DNA from: Cellulomonas sp. PhB150
Lineage (GTDB): Bacteria > Actinomycetota > Actinomycetes > Actinomycetales > Cellulomonadaceae
Direction of reading: 5' to 3'
NCBI RefSeq assembly: GCF_003755175.1
Contig: NZ_RKHX01000004.1
Coordinates: forward strand, 124,001-188,000
Length of the DNA: 64,000 nt
Made by a program: the position numbers and the translations under genes. Position 1 is the first letter of the stretch; each line of letters opens with the position of its first letter. Of this stretch, positions 10,468-18,894 are shown piece by piece. The notes below the pieces were generated by a model, which ran no database searches, was not told the DNA's origin, and was given only the letters and a program-made list of their open reading frames with translations.

Positions 10468-10490
10468 ACAGTACAGCCCAACTGATCAGT
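10468..10490 (-). promoter_or_regulatory. Promoter -10 box and MarR operator-like palindrome
   Basis: TACTGT (10473-10468 on the minus strand) is 7 bases before GTG 10460. The 10-bp perfect palindrome ACTGATCAGT at 10481-10490 lies between the -10 and the expected -35 position, where a MarR dimer would block RNA polymerase. No consensus -35 is visible. Confidence 0.55.
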
Positions 10491-10514
10491 CAGGCTGACG
10501 AGTTATGCCCGCAC

Positions 10515-10584
10515 TCGAGACCGCCCCTCCGGGGCCAGGACGACCACCCGGGAGGGTCGATCTCACCCCGGCGGGTCGTTCTCG
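10515..10584. repeat. Nested inverted repeat, copy B (degenerate)
   Basis: Outer arms near 10515-10527 (CTCGAGACCGCCC) and 10573-10584 (GGGTCGTTCTCG) enclose an inner pair with core GGACGACC and GGTCGATC. It lies 50 bases beyond the stop of the minus-strand LacI-like gene. It is the least conserved of the four copies. Confidence 0.6.
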
Positions 10585-10634
10585 CGCGCGACAGGCGCGA
10601 GCCGCGCGTCAGGCGCGCTGGGGTGGCCGGCGGG

Positions 10635-11501
10635 TCAGGCGGGCTGGGGGGGCGGGGTGGTGGGGCGGGCCGTCGAGCCGCGCGCGCTCAGGCGCTGCAT
10701 CGGGGCCATGTAGGCGCGGACCGGGCCGTCGGCCAGGGTGTTGAGGACGCAGGTGCCGACCTGCTGGCCCATCGCGTGCACGTCGAGCGTCATCGCGGAC
10801 AGCGGCGGGTTGGACAGGCGGCACAGCGCGGAGTCGTCCCACGCGAGCAGCGAGACCTGCCCGGGGACCCCGATCCCCATCTCCGCCGCGACGGCGAGCG
10901 CGGCGAGGGCCATGACGTCGTTGTCGAAGATGATCGCCGACGGGGCGTTGCGCCGGCCGAGCAGGGACCGGGCCGCGCTCTTGCCGGACTCCTCGGTGTA
11001 GTCGCCCTCGACGATCACCCCGTGCACCGACGAGCGCGCGCACTGGTCGAGGAACGCGTCGCTGCGGGCGCGGGTGTGGATCAGGTCGCGCGGCCCACTG
11101 ACCCGTCCGAGCTGGGTGTGCCCGAGGCCGACGAGGTAGTCGACCGCGTCCCGGCTCGCTTGCGCATCGTCGATCCAGACGTTGGAGAACTCGGCCATGC
11201 CGCCCGACGGACCGCCGACGACGACGGCCGGGATGCCGAGCTCCGCGAGGACCGGGATGCGCGGGTCGTCGACCACGACGTTGACGACGACGACGGCATC
11301 CACCATCGACCCCGCGGCCCAGCGGCGGTAGGCCTCGATCTCGGCGGCGTGGTCACGCACGACGTGCAGCAGCAGCGAGCGGTTCTCGGTGGCGAGCACC
11401 TCCTCGATGCCGGCGATCAGCTCCCCGAAGAACGGCTCATGGCCCAGCATCCGGGCCGGGCGCGCGAGCACCAGGCCCACGGCATCGGTTCGGTGCGGCA
11501 C
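10635..11501 (-). CDS. LacI-like ligand-binding protein lacking the DNA-binding domain
   Basis: The 288-residue protein aligns along its whole length with the sensor domain of the LacI regulator at 23300-24340. Shared stretches include TxxIGLVLAR/TDAVGLVLAR, IAGIE, DDPRI, AVVVG, IFDNDVMALA and LLAWDDS. It starts right where the sensor begins, so the N-terminal helix-turn-helix and hinge are absent. An in-frame TAG lies four codons before GTG 11501 and is part of a -10-like TAGGCT six bases before that GTG. This suggests the gene is expressed as a leaderless, HTH-less protein rather than being a recent frameshift. It could sequester ligand, mix with full-length LacI subunits, or be a decaying paralogue. 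Confidence 0.75.
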   Translation of the reverse strand: MPHRTDAVGLVLARPARMLGHEPFFGELIAGIEEVLATENRSLLLHVVRDHAAEIEAYRRWAAGSMVDAVVVVNVVVDDPRIPVLAELGIPAVVVGGPSGGMAEFSNVWIDDAQASRDAVDYLVGLGHTQLGRVSGPRDLIHTRARSDAFLDQCARSSVHGVIVEGDYTEESGKSAARSLLGRRNAPSAIIFDNDVMALAALAVAAEMGIGVPGQVSLLAWDDSALCRLSNPPLSAMTLDVHAMGQQVGTCVLNTLADGPVRAYMAPMQRLSARGSTARPTTPPPQPA

Positions 11502-11514
11502 GCGGCCAGCCTAG

Positions 11515-11781
11515 TCACGAGGCGTGCGGCGTCGCGCCTGCCATCCGGGCCAGCGCGCGGCCGTGGCCGGCGGGTGACGTCGGGGTCGCCACCACGGGCT
11601 CCGGGACCTCGTGAGCGCGGAGCGCCGCCAGGTCGAGCGCGGCCCGACGAGCGTCGGCGTCGCACTCCGCAGGCCGGTCGGCGGTGCGGGCGATCGGGTC
11701 CCAGCGGGTGCCGCGCAGGGCGAGCACGACGAGCGGGGACACGATGAGGAGTGCGGCGAGGGCGGTGACGAAAGTGCTCAT
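11515..11781 (-). CDS. Small single-span membrane protein of unknown function
   Basis: The 88-residue product starts with a hydrophobic segment (about residues 5-23, ALAALLIVSPLVVLALRG) and continues as a charged, alanine-rich cytoplasmic or external tail. I do not recognise a family. The next minus-strand gene, the LacI-like sensor, starts 13 bases further downstream, and the GlxA-type regulator is divergent on the other side. The ATG at 11781 is the only sensible start, and codon use is typical of the host. Confidence 0.5.
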   Translation of the reverse strand: MSTFVTALAALLIVSPLVVLALRGTRWDPIARTADRPAECDADARRAALDLAALRAHEVPEPVVATPTSPAGHGRALARMAGATPHAS

Positions 11782-11830
11782 GGCGCCAGCGTCGTCGGGT
11801 TGCCGGCCATCGACGAGTGGCAGTCAGGAC

Positions 11831-11860
11831 GTTGACCGTCAACATGCTGCCAACTACCCT
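11831..11860 (+). promoter_or_regulatory. Promoter and dyad operator of the GlxA-type regulator gene
   Basis: TTGACC (11832-11837) and TACCCT (11855-11860) are 17 bases apart and the -10 ends six bases before ATG 11867, so transcription should start at the A of the ATG. A dyad GTTGAC-c-GTCAAC (11831-11843) overlaps the -35 and is a good autoregulatory site. Confidence 0.6.
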
Positions 11861-11866
11861 GGCGGC

Positions 11867-12826
11867 ATGCTGCGGAGCGTAGGAGCCCTCGTCGTGGACG
11901 GCCTGGCGGTGTTCGAGTTCGGCGTCGTGTGCGAGGTGTTCGGCATCGACCGGACCGACGACGGCGTGCCGAGCTTCGACTTCCGCGTGGTGGGACCGAC
12001 CGCAGGCGCGACGATCCGGTCCGGCATCCCGGGCGTCGAGATCCGGGCGCCGTACGGCCTCGACGCGCTTGCCGACGTCGACCTGGTCGCCGTCCCCGCC
12101 ACCGTCATCCGGGACGAGTACGACCCCGCCGTGCTCGACGCCATCCGCGCAGCCCACGCGCGCGGAGCGACGATCGTCTCGGTCTGCTCGGGCGTGTTCG
12201 TGCTCGCCGCCGCCGGGATCCTCGACGGCCGCACGGTCACCACCCACTGGAAGCACGCCGCCGAGCTGGCACGGCGGTACCCCCACCTCACGGTCGACCC
12301 GGACGTGCTGTTCGTCGACGAGGGCGACATCGTCACGAGCGCCGGCACCGCAGCGGGCATCGACGCGTGCCTGCACATCGTGCGCCGCGAGCTCGGGGGC
12401 ACGGTCGCGACGGCCATCGCGCGCCGCATGGTGGTCCCCCCGCAGCGTGACGGCGGCCAGCGCCAGTACATCCCGCAGCCCGTGCCCGAGTGCACCGACG
12501 ACTCCCTGCGGCTCGTGCTCGAGTGGGTGCAGGAGACCCTGGCCGACGACCACACGGTCGACTCGCTCGCCGCCCGCGCCCTGATGTCGCCACGCACCTT
12601 CGCCCGCCGGTTCGCGGCCGAGACCGGGACCACGCCCATGCGCTGGCTCGTGGGCCAGCGCGTCATGCACGCGCAGGTGCTGCTCGAGGACAGCGACCTC
12701 GACGTCGAGGAGGTCGCGCGCGAGTGCGGGTTCGGGTCCGCCGCGCTGCTGCGCCACCACTTCCGCCGGGCGGTCGGCGTGGCGCCGGCCGACTACCGCG
12801 CCTCGTTCCGCAGCCGCGTCGCGTGA
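11867..12826 (+). CDS. GlxA-family AraC-type regulator with DJ-1/PfpI-like domain
   Basis: Residues 1-175 form a DJ-1/PfpI-like domain with VSVCSGVFVLAAAGILDGR around the nucleophile-elbow cysteine, followed by TTHWKHAAEL. Residues 210-319 form a double AraC helix-turn-helix: LAARALMSPRTFARRFAAETG, then VARECGFGSAALLRHHFRRA. This is the GlxA regulator layout; the amidase-like domain senses a ligand rather than being a proven enzyme. ATG 11867 is chosen because a promoter with -10 six bases before it predicts a leaderless transcript. The stop overlaps the GTG of the metallo-hydrolase gene, so the regulator and the enzyme are co-expressed and the enzyme is a likely target. Confidence 0.9.
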   Translation: MLRSVGALVVDGLAVFEFGVVCEVFGIDRTDDGVPSFDFRVVGPTAGATIRSGIPGVEIRAPYGLDALADVDLVAVPATVIRDEYDPAVLDAIRAAHARGATIVSVCSGVFVLAAAGILDGRTVTTHWKHAAELARRYPHLTVDPDVLFVDEGDIVTSAGTAAGIDACLHIVRRELGGTVATAIARRMVVPPQRDGGQRQYIPQPVPECTDDSLRLVLEWVQETLADDHTVDSLAARALMSPRTFARRFAAETGTTPMRWLVGQRVMHAQVLLEDSDLDVEEVARECGFGSAALLRHHFRRAVGVAPADYRASFRSRVA

Positions 12827-13587
12827 CCGGCCCCGTCCACACGGGTCGCGCCCTGGTCGAGGTGGCCCCCGGCGTGCACGTCGCGACGAGCCGGGTCATG
12901 GCGACGACGAGCACCGTGCTCGTGGGGCCGCGCGGAGTGCTGCTCGTCGACCCGGCCTGGGTCCCCTCCGAGCTCGACGCGCTGGCGACCACGCTCGACG
13001 AGCGGGACTGGCGCGTGGTCGGAGGGTTCGCGACGCATGCGCACCACGACCACCTGCTGTGGCACCCGCGGTTCGGCGACGTGCCGCGATGGGCGTCGCC
13101 GCGCACCGCCGAGCTGGCGCGGACGGAGCGTGCGGCCCTGGTCGAGGCGCTCGGGGACGGCTGGCCCGACGAGCTCGTCGACCTCATGGGGCGCGTCGAA
13201 CCGGCCGCAGATATCGACGAGGGCATCGAGCTCGTCGTGCACGACGGTCACGCCCCCGGTCACACGGCGCTGTGGCTGGCGGAGCAGCGCGTGCTCGTCG
13301 TCGGTGACATGCTCAGCGACCGCGAGGTCCCCCTGCCCTTCTGGCCCGACGACCTGCCCGCGTACCTGGCCGGCCTCGACCGGCTCGCGCCCTACGTGGC
13401 CAGCGCTGCCGTGCTCGTCCCCGGCCACGGCACACCCACCCACGAGCCCATGGCCAGGCTCGACGCGGACCGGCGCTACCTCGACGAGGTCATCGCGGGG
13501 CGGGTCCCGGACGACGCCCGCCTCGAGGACGCCGAGAACCGCAGCGAGTACGACCACCTCGTCGAGCTGGTCCGCACGAGCGGCTGA
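12823..13587 (+). CDS. Metallo-beta-lactamase-fold hydrolase
   Basis: The 254-residue protein contains the MBL zinc motif THAHHDH near residue 68, a DGHAPGHTALWL segment supplying the next histidine, the bridging aspartate in VVGDMLSD, and the late LVPGHGTP histidine. All metal ligands of an MBL-fold hydrolase are therefore present. The substrate is unknown; family members include glyoxalase II, lactonases and quorum quenchers. It starts at GTG 12823, overlapping the stop of the GlxA-type regulator (GTGA), so regulation by that protein is likely. No signal peptide is visible, so it acts in the cytoplasm. Confidence 0.88.
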   Translation: MTGPVHTGRALVEVAPGVHVATSRVMATTSTVLVGPRGVLLVDPAWVPSELDALATTLDERDWRVVGGFATHAHHDHLLWHPRFGDVPRWASPRTAELARTERAALVEALGDGWPDELVDLMGRVEPAADIDEGIELVVHDGHAPGHTALWLAEQRVLVVGDMLSDREVPLPFWPDDLPAYLAGLDRLAPYVASAAVLVPGHGTPTHEPMARLDADRRYLDEVIAGRVPDDARLEDAENRSEYDHLVELVRTSG

Positions 13588-13615
13588 GGACGACCACCGC
13601 GCTTACGCTCCCGGT

Positions 13616-14467
13616 ATGCCCGAACCCGATGCGACCACCACTTTCCCCCTGGGCCACACGCCCCGACCGTCCACCGGCGACGAGCTCGCCGACCGCGTGC
13701 GGAGCACGGTCCGCGACCAGGTCGGCGGTCAGGTCGACGTCCGCCGCCTGCAGGTCCGCGCGAGCCTCGACGGCCCCGACGTGCCGGACCTGGCGATCGA
13801 CCTCACCGGCCTCGTCGTCGCCGGCGCGCGCACGGCGCCCCCGGCACCCGCACGTGTGGTCGTCCGCGAGCGCGAGCCCGGCGTCGTCCACCGCCTCACC
13901 GTGGACGCCCACCCGGTCACCGTCGAGGGCGTCGCCGTCGACGTCCGGGCGGAGGCCGAGCAGGTGCGGTTCTCCTGGGTCGAGGGCGTCGACGGCTCGC
14001 TCGCCCTCGAGCTCGTCGAGCCCACTCCCGACGCCCCGCTCGTCGGCACGCTGCGCGCCGCGGCCCCGCAGACGCAGCTCGTCGCGGCGATCCAGCGGCT
14101 GGCGGAGCAGGTCGCCGCGGGCCAGGGGCTCAAGCTGACCCGGCTCGACGTGGACCTCGTCTCGAAGGGTCCGCGGGCCGTCTCCGTCGCGGTGCGCGCC
14201 CAGCTGCGCAAGGGCATCCTCTCGGCGACGGCCACCGGCGGGGCGAACGCCACGATCGACGACGCGCTCGTCCTGACGCTCAGCGACGTGACCGCGACGA
14301 GCGGGAACCCCCTGGTCGCGGCCGTGCTCGCCGCCGGGCGCGGCCGGCTCCAGGCCCTCGAGGGCCGCCGCATCGACCTCGGTGCGCAGCTGCCGGCGGG
14401 TGTCAGGATCGTCGACCTGCGCCTCGACGTCGGCGACGACGTCGTCCTGACCGCGCGCGCGGCGTAG
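13616..14467 (+). CDS. LmeA/DUF2993-like protein of unknown function
   Basis: The 283-residue protein has no signal peptide or membrane segment. It consists of alternating beta-rich stretches and ends with a conserved-looking block (VAAVLAAGRGRLQALEGRRIDLGAQLPAGVRIVDLRLDV). The pattern of LTLSDVTATSGNPLV followed by an LPAGVRI strand resembles LmeA/DUF2993 lipid-binding proteins, but I cannot be sure without a profile search. A -10-like TACGCT six bases before ATG 13616 again predicts a leaderless start. It is followed by a strong bidirectional terminator shared with the beta-mannosidase gene. Confidence 0.6.
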   Translation: MPEPDATTTFPLGHTPRPSTGDELADRVRSTVRDQVGGQVDVRRLQVRASLDGPDVPDLAIDLTGLVVAGARTAPPAPARVVVREREPGVVHRLTVDAHPVTVEGVAVDVRAEAEQVRFSWVEGVDGSLALELVEPTPDAPLVGTLRAAAPQTQLVAAIQRLAEQVAAGQGLKLTRLDVDLVSKGPRAVSVAVRAQLRKGILSATATGGANATIDDALVLTLSDVTATSGNPLVAAVLAAGRGRLQALEGRRIDLGAQLPAGVRIVDLRLDVGDDVVLTARAA

Positions 14468-14473
14468 GCAGAC

Positions 14474-14507
14474 GAGAGGGCCGGTCCCCGCGGGGGCCGG
14501 CCCTCTC
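14474..14507. terminator. Bidirectional terminator between LmeA-like gene and beta-mannosidase
   Basis: A near-perfect 16-17 bp stem with arms from 14474 (GAGAGGGCCGG) and to 14507 (CCGGCCCTCTC) lies between two convergent stop codons. One G-T pair interrupts the stem. Confidence 0.85.
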
Positions 14508-14519
14508 GGCGTGCGTCCG

Positions 14520-16988
14520 TCAGCCCACGGACGCCCGCGCCGCCACCAGGTCGTTCGCCGTGCGCAGGACGGGCGCAGTGACGAGGACACCCTCCAGGCC
14601 GGACGTCCCGGTGCGGACGTGCACCCGGGCGGTGGTACCCGCCGGGAGCGTGATCAGGGCGGCGTCGACGACAGCCACGGGGTCGAGGCGGTCGACGTGC
14701 AGCGTGAGGTCGCGGACCAGCGAGTGCGCGACGACGGTGACCACGTAGCCACCCTCGACGGCCTCCGCCGACGCGGTGAAGGGCGCGGCGTCGAGCCGGA
14801 GCTCGACGTCCTCGACCCAGGTGTGGACCGTCCGGACGTCGTCGAGCTCGGCGACGAGCACCTCGCCCGCCGGGTCGCCGGGCACGCGGACCTCGTCGGG
14901 CAGCGGGACCAGCGACACGCTGCGCGGCGCGACGTGCACGGGCAGGGACACGTCCGCGAGCGCGGACCCGTCCAGCTGCTCACGCCGCACCGCCACGCTG
15001 CCCGTCCACGGCGAGGCCGTGTCGTTGACGACCGCGAGCACGTCCCCCTCCGGGCGCGACTGGACCGTCAGCAGGCGATCGGCGTACGCGGCGCGCAACG
15101 CCCACCACAGCGGCTTGGGCCGCTCGTCGCCGTCGATCGCCGCCCACGAGGTCACGGGCCAGCAGTCGTTGAGCTGCCAGACGATCGAGCCGGCCGTGCG
15201 CGGCCACCACGAGCGGTAGTGCGTGATCGCGTGCTCGACGGCGCGCGCCTGGTTGAGCTGCGTGGCCCAGTGCCAGTCGGTGAAGTCGTCGGGCACGCCC
15301 AGGTGCGGCGCCATGCCGCGGTCGAGCTTGCCGTTGCCGTCCTCGGCCTTCTGGTGCAGCAGCCAGACCTCGTCCTCCTTGGCCAGCGGGGCGCCGTCGG
15401 CGTTGCGGACCGCGCGCTCCAGCGTCGCCCACGTGGGCGGGCCCTGGTAGCCGAACTCGGAGCTGAACCGCGGGACGTCGTCGCGGTAGTGCATGTAGTC
15501 GATCCGGTTCCAGACCTCCCACTGGTGGTGGGTGCCGTGGTCGGGGTCGTTGGGGTGCACGACCGTCGGGTCCTGCCCCGGGGAGAACGGGCTGCCCGCG
15601 GCGTAGGGGCGGGTCGGGTCGAGCTCCGCGATGATCCCGGGGAACAGGTCCTCGTAGTAGCCGAGGCCCCAGGTCGCGCCGTCGAGCTTCTCCTTCCAGC
15701 CCCAGTCCTCGTGTCCCCAGATGTTCTCGTTGCCGCCGTTCCACAGCACGAGCGAGGGGTGCGACGACAGGCGCGTGACGTTCTCGCGCGCCTCGGCCTC
15801 GAACTCCGAGCGGTGCGGCTCCTCCTCCGGGTAGGCGAAGCACGCGAGCAGGAAGTCCTGCCAGACCATGAGCCCGCGCTCGTCGCACAGCTCGTAGAAG
15901 TCGTCGGACTCGTAGATGCCGCCGCCCCACACGCGCAGCAGGTTGAGGTGCGCGTCGACCGCCTGGTCGAGGCGGCGCGCGAGCCGGTCGCGGGTGATGC
16001 GGGTGAGCAGGTGGTCGTCGGGGATCCAGTTGGCACCCTTGACGAAGACCGGCTGGCCGTTGACGACGAGGGTGAACTCGGTGCCGTTCTCGTCGGCCCC
16101 CGTGCGCAGCTCGACGGTCCGCAGCCCGATGCGCCGCTCCCAGGAGTCCAGCCCGTCGAGCTCGACGGTCAGCGCGTAGAGCGGCTGCTCGCCGTAGCCG
16201 TGCGGCCACCACAGGTCGGGGTTCTCGACGACGACCTCGACGACGGTCGACGACTCGTCGGCCGCGACCGTCCCCGCGACGCGCTGCTCCCCGAGCGTCA
16301 CGCTCACCGCGAGCGGCTCGGCGTCCGACAGGCCCGAGCGCTCCACCTCGACGTGCACCGCGACGCGGGCCGCGCCGTCGACCGTCACGAGCGGCCGCAC
16401 CGACGCCAGGCGCGCCGTCCGCCACCGCTCGAGCCGCGCGGGCTTCCAGATGCCGGCCGTCTGGAGGTCGGGCCCCCAGTCCCAGCCGAAGCTGCACGCC
16501 ATCTTGCGGACCATGTTGAGCGGGTGGGGGTAGGCACCCGGGCGTGCGCCGATGCGCTCGACCTCGGCCTCGGCGGTCTCGAGCGCGGAGCGGAACAGGA
16601 CCTCGAGCGTTTGCGGCGCGCCCGTCAGGAGGGACCGGACGTCGAAGCGGTAGCCGCGGTGCTGGTTGGCCGTCCGCCCGATCTGGACGCCGCCGAGGCT
16701 GATCTCCGCGACCGTGTCGAGCCCGTCGAACACCAGGTCGACGCGCTCGTCGTCGGCCGCCTGCGGGGTGTCCAGCTCCCGCGAGTACAGCCACTGCGCG
16801 CGGTGCGCCCAGACCAGGTCGTTCTCGTTCAGGTCGAGGTACGGGTCCTCGATGAGGCCCGCCGCGAGCAGGTCGGTGTGCGCGGTGCCGGGCACCTGGG
16901 CGGGGATCGACCGACCGGCGATCTCGGCCGGGACCGGACCGCCCGCCGAGCGCAGGGTCCAGCCGTCGTGCAACGTCGTGCGGTTCAT
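14520..16988 (-). CDS. Beta-mannosidase, glycoside hydrolase family 2
   Basis: The 822-residue enzyme hydrolyses terminal beta-1,4-mannosyl residues of manno-oligosaccharides. It has the GH2 order of sugar-binding jelly roll (residues 1-180, with WAHRAQWLYSRELD), Ig-like domain and TIM barrel. In the barrel, WNGGNENIWG gives the acid/base Glu421 and SSEFGYQG the nucleophile Glu511. Length and motifs match family-2 beta-mannosidases such as Man2A of C. fimi. There is no signal peptide, so it acts in the cytoplasm on sugars imported by the ABC transporter encoded 18 bases upstream. It is the last gene of that operon and ends at a strong terminator. A GGAGC stands eight to ten bases before ATG 16988. 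Confidence 0.93.
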   Translation of the reverse strand: MNRTTLHDGWTLRSAGGPVPAEIAGRSIPAQVPGTAHTDLLAAGLIEDPYLDLNENDLVWAHRAQWLYSRELDTPQAADDERVDLVFDGLDTVAEISLGGVQIGRTANQHRGYRFDVRSLLTGAPQTLEVLFRSALETAEAEVERIGARPGAYPHPLNMVRKMACSFGWDWGPDLQTAGIWKPARLERWRTARLASVRPLVTVDGAARVAVHVEVERSGLSDAEPLAVSVTLGEQRVAGTVAADESSTVVEVVVENPDLWWPHGYGEQPLYALTVELDGLDSWERRIGLRTVELRTGADENGTEFTLVVNGQPVFVKGANWIPDDHLLTRITRDRLARRLDQAVDAHLNLLRVWGGGIYESDDFYELCDERGLMVWQDFLLACFAYPEEEPHRSEFEAEARENVTRLSSHPSLVLWNGGNENIWGHEDWGWKEKLDGATWGLGYYEDLFPGIIAELDPTRPYAAGSPFSPGQDPTVVHPNDPDHGTHHQWEVWNRIDYMHYRDDVPRFSSEFGYQGPPTWATLERAVRNADGAPLAKEDEVWLLHQKAEDGNGKLDRGMAPHLGVPDDFTDWHWATQLNQARAVEHAITHYRSWWPRTAGSIVWQLNDCWPVTSWAAIDGDERPKPLWWALRAAYADRLLTVQSRPEGDVLAVVNDTASPWTGSVAVRREQLDGSALADVSLPVHVAPRSVSLVPLPDEVRVPGDPAGEVLVAELDDVRTVHTWVEDVELRLDAAPFTASAEAVEGGYVVTVVAHSLVRDLTLHVDRLDPVAVVDAALITLPAGTTARVHVRTGTSGLEGVLVTAPVLRTANDLVAARASVG

Positions 16989-17006
16989 GGTGCGAGCTCC
17001 TGGTGC

Positions 17007-17828
17007 TTACTTGGTGGCCCCGGCCGACAGGCCGTTGTAGATGTACTTCTGCAGGGCGAGGAAGACGATCAAGGTCGGGATGATGACGAGCAGCGCGCCG
17101 GCGGAGAGGATCTCCCACTGCGTGCCCATCGGCCCCCGGAACCGGAACAGCGACGTCGAGATGACGCCCAGGTCCTGCGAGGGCATGTAGAGGAACGGGA
17201 TGTAGAACTCGTTGTAGATCGCCACGCCCTTGATGATGATCACGGTGGCGATCGCGGGCTTGAGCAGCGGGAAGATCACGCGCCGGTAGATGGTGAAGTG
17301 GTTCGCACCGTCGAGCGTCGCCGCCTCGTCCAGCGAGATCGGGATCGAGCGCATGAACTGCACGAAGATGTAGATCGACACGATGTCCGTGCCCATGAAC
17401 AGCGCGATCGGCGCGAGCCTGGTGTTGTAGAGCCCGAGCTCGTTGACCACCTGGAACGTGGCGACCTGCGTGGTCACGCCCGGCACCAGGGTGGCGAGCA
17501 GGAACAGCGAGAGCACCAGCTTCTTGAACCGGAACTGGAAGCGGTCCAGCGCGTACGCCGTCATGGTGCCGATGATGATCGTGCCCACCACCGAGGCGAC
17601 CAGGATGATCGTGGTGTTGAGGAACGCCCGGGCCATGTCCGCGTCCTGGAACGCGGTGACGAAGTTCTGCAGGGTCGGGTGCTTGGGCAGGTCGAGCGGG
17701 CCCGACGTCGCGTAGTCCTGCGCGGTCTTGAGCGACGTGAGCACGATGACGACGAGCGGGACCAGCGTGACGAGGCTGGCGATGATGAGGCTGGAGTACT
17801 TGCCGGTCGCGGCGAGGGTCTTCTTCAC
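17007..17828 (-). CDS. Carbohydrate ABC transporter permease, MalG-like
   Basis: The 273-residue protein has six hydrophobic segments and the EAA motif DEAATLDGANHFTIYRRVIFPLLKP typical of CUT1 sugar importers. It pairs with the MalF-like permease encoded upstream. The GTG at 17828 overlaps the stop of that gene by 4 bases. No ATPase gene occurs in the operon, which is normal for CUT1 systems in actinobacteria because a shared MsiK-type ATPase elsewhere serves several importers. The neighbouring beta-mannosidase makes manno-oligosaccharides the likely cargo. Confidence 0.92.
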   Translation of the reverse strand: MKKTLAATGKYSSLIIASLVTLVPLVVIVLTSLKTAQDYATSGPLDLPKHPTLQNFVTAFQDADMARAFLNTTIILVASVVGTIIIGTMTAYALDRFQFRFKKLVLSLFLLATLVPGVTTQVATFQVVNELGLYNTRLAPIALFMGTDIVSIYIFVQFMRSIPISLDEAATLDGANHFTIYRRVIFPLLKPAIATVIIIKGVAIYNEFYIPFLYMPSQDLGVISTSLFRFRGPMGTQWEILSAGALLVIIPTLIVFLALQKYIYNGLSAGATK

Positions 17829-18784
17829 GTGAGGTTCACCTCCTCCTCCGGGACGAGGCGGCGCTGCACCCACGTGACGATCAGGATGATGGCGAGCAGG
17901 ACGACGGCCATGGCGCTCGCGAGGCCCACCTTGTTGGACTCGAACGCGGTCTTGATCGTCTGGATGACGAAGGTCGTCGAGCCGTTGGCGCCGTCGGTCA
18001 TGATGAACGGGATCTCGAAGACCGCGAGGCTGCCGGAGATCGCCAGGATGAACGACAACCCGATGATCGGCTTGATGCCGGGCGCGATGATGTAGCGGAA
18101 CTGGGCCCACTTGCCGGCGCCGTCGAGCTCCGCGGCCTCGTAGATGCCGGCCGGGATGGACTGGATCGCGCCGAGGAACAGCACGAAGTTCAGGCCCATG
18201 TACCGCCAGATCGACGTCCCCGCGAGGGAGAAGTTGATGATGTCCGGGTTGCCCAGCCACTGCGGCATCGAGTCCTGCGAGACGCCGAACAGGCCGATCA
18301 CGGAGTCGAGCGTGCCGCCGGGCTGGAAGAAGAACAGGAAGATGAACGAGACCGCGACGCCGTTGATCAGCGACGGGAAGTAGAGGATCCCCTTGAAGGT
18401 GTTCTTCAGGCGGGTCTTGAAGCTCAGCAGCGTGGCGAAGTAGAGCGCCAGCGCGAGCTGGATGACCGAGGCGGCGAGGTAGTAGGCGCTGACCCAGAAC
18501 ACCCGGAACAGCTCCGGCCGCGTGAAGAACTCGACGTAGTTGTCGAGCCCGACCGAGTGCTTGACCTTGCTGATCCCGTTCCAGTCCGTCGTCGAGTACC
18601 AGAACATGTTCGCGACGGGGATGTACGTGAACGTGACCAGCAGGGCGAGCGGGACGAGCAGGAACAGCCACGGGGTGAACCGCCAGCCGCGCTGGGACTG
18701 GCGCACGACCGCGGGCCGCGGGTTCGAGCGGAACGGCCGCGGGGTGCGGCGCGGGACGGTGGCGACCTTGGGGGTGTCGCTCAT
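17825..18784 (-). CDS. Carbohydrate ABC transporter permease, MalF-like
   Basis: The 319-residue protein opens with a basic cytoplasmic arm of about 40 residues. Hydrophobic segments follow, with the EAA loop YEAAELDGAGKWAQFRYIIAPGIKP of the MalF/UgpA group. It forms the heterodimeric channel with the MalG-like partner, whose gene overlaps its stop by 4 bases. The start ATG 18784 is preceded by AAGGAG. The gene lies 110 bases after the binding-protein stop, in a G+C-rich spacer with several short palindromes that could adjust expression of the permeases relative to the binding protein. Confidence 0.92.
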   Translation of the reverse strand: MSDTPKVATVPRRTPRPFRSNPRPAVVRQSQRGWRFTPWLFLLVPLALLVTFTYIPVANMFWYSTTDWNGISKVKHSVGLDNYVEFFTRPELFRVFWVSAYYLAASVIQLALALYFATLLSFKTRLKNTFKGILYFPSLINGVAVSFIFLFFFQPGGTLDSVIGLFGVSQDSMPQWLGNPDIINFSLAGTSIWRYMGLNFVLFLGAIQSIPAGIYEAAELDGAGKWAQFRYIIAPGIKPIIGLSFILAISGSLAVFEIPFIMTDGANGSTTFVIQTIKTAFESNKVGLASAMAVVLLAIILIVTWVQRRLVPEEEVNLT

Positions 18785-18894
18785 GGACTACTCCTTGCTG
18801 GACCCCGCTGCGCTGCGGGGGGCCCGTGGATGGTGCGAGGGCGCCTGCCCCCGGTCGCGCGGGCCCTCGCGGACCCGCGCGACCAGGGATCAGG

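Noticed and set aside
14511..18095. 1194-codon plus-strand open frame opposite the GH2 and permease genes
   Set aside because: It is antisense to genes with clear catalytic and transport motifs; long antisense frames are expected at this G+C content.
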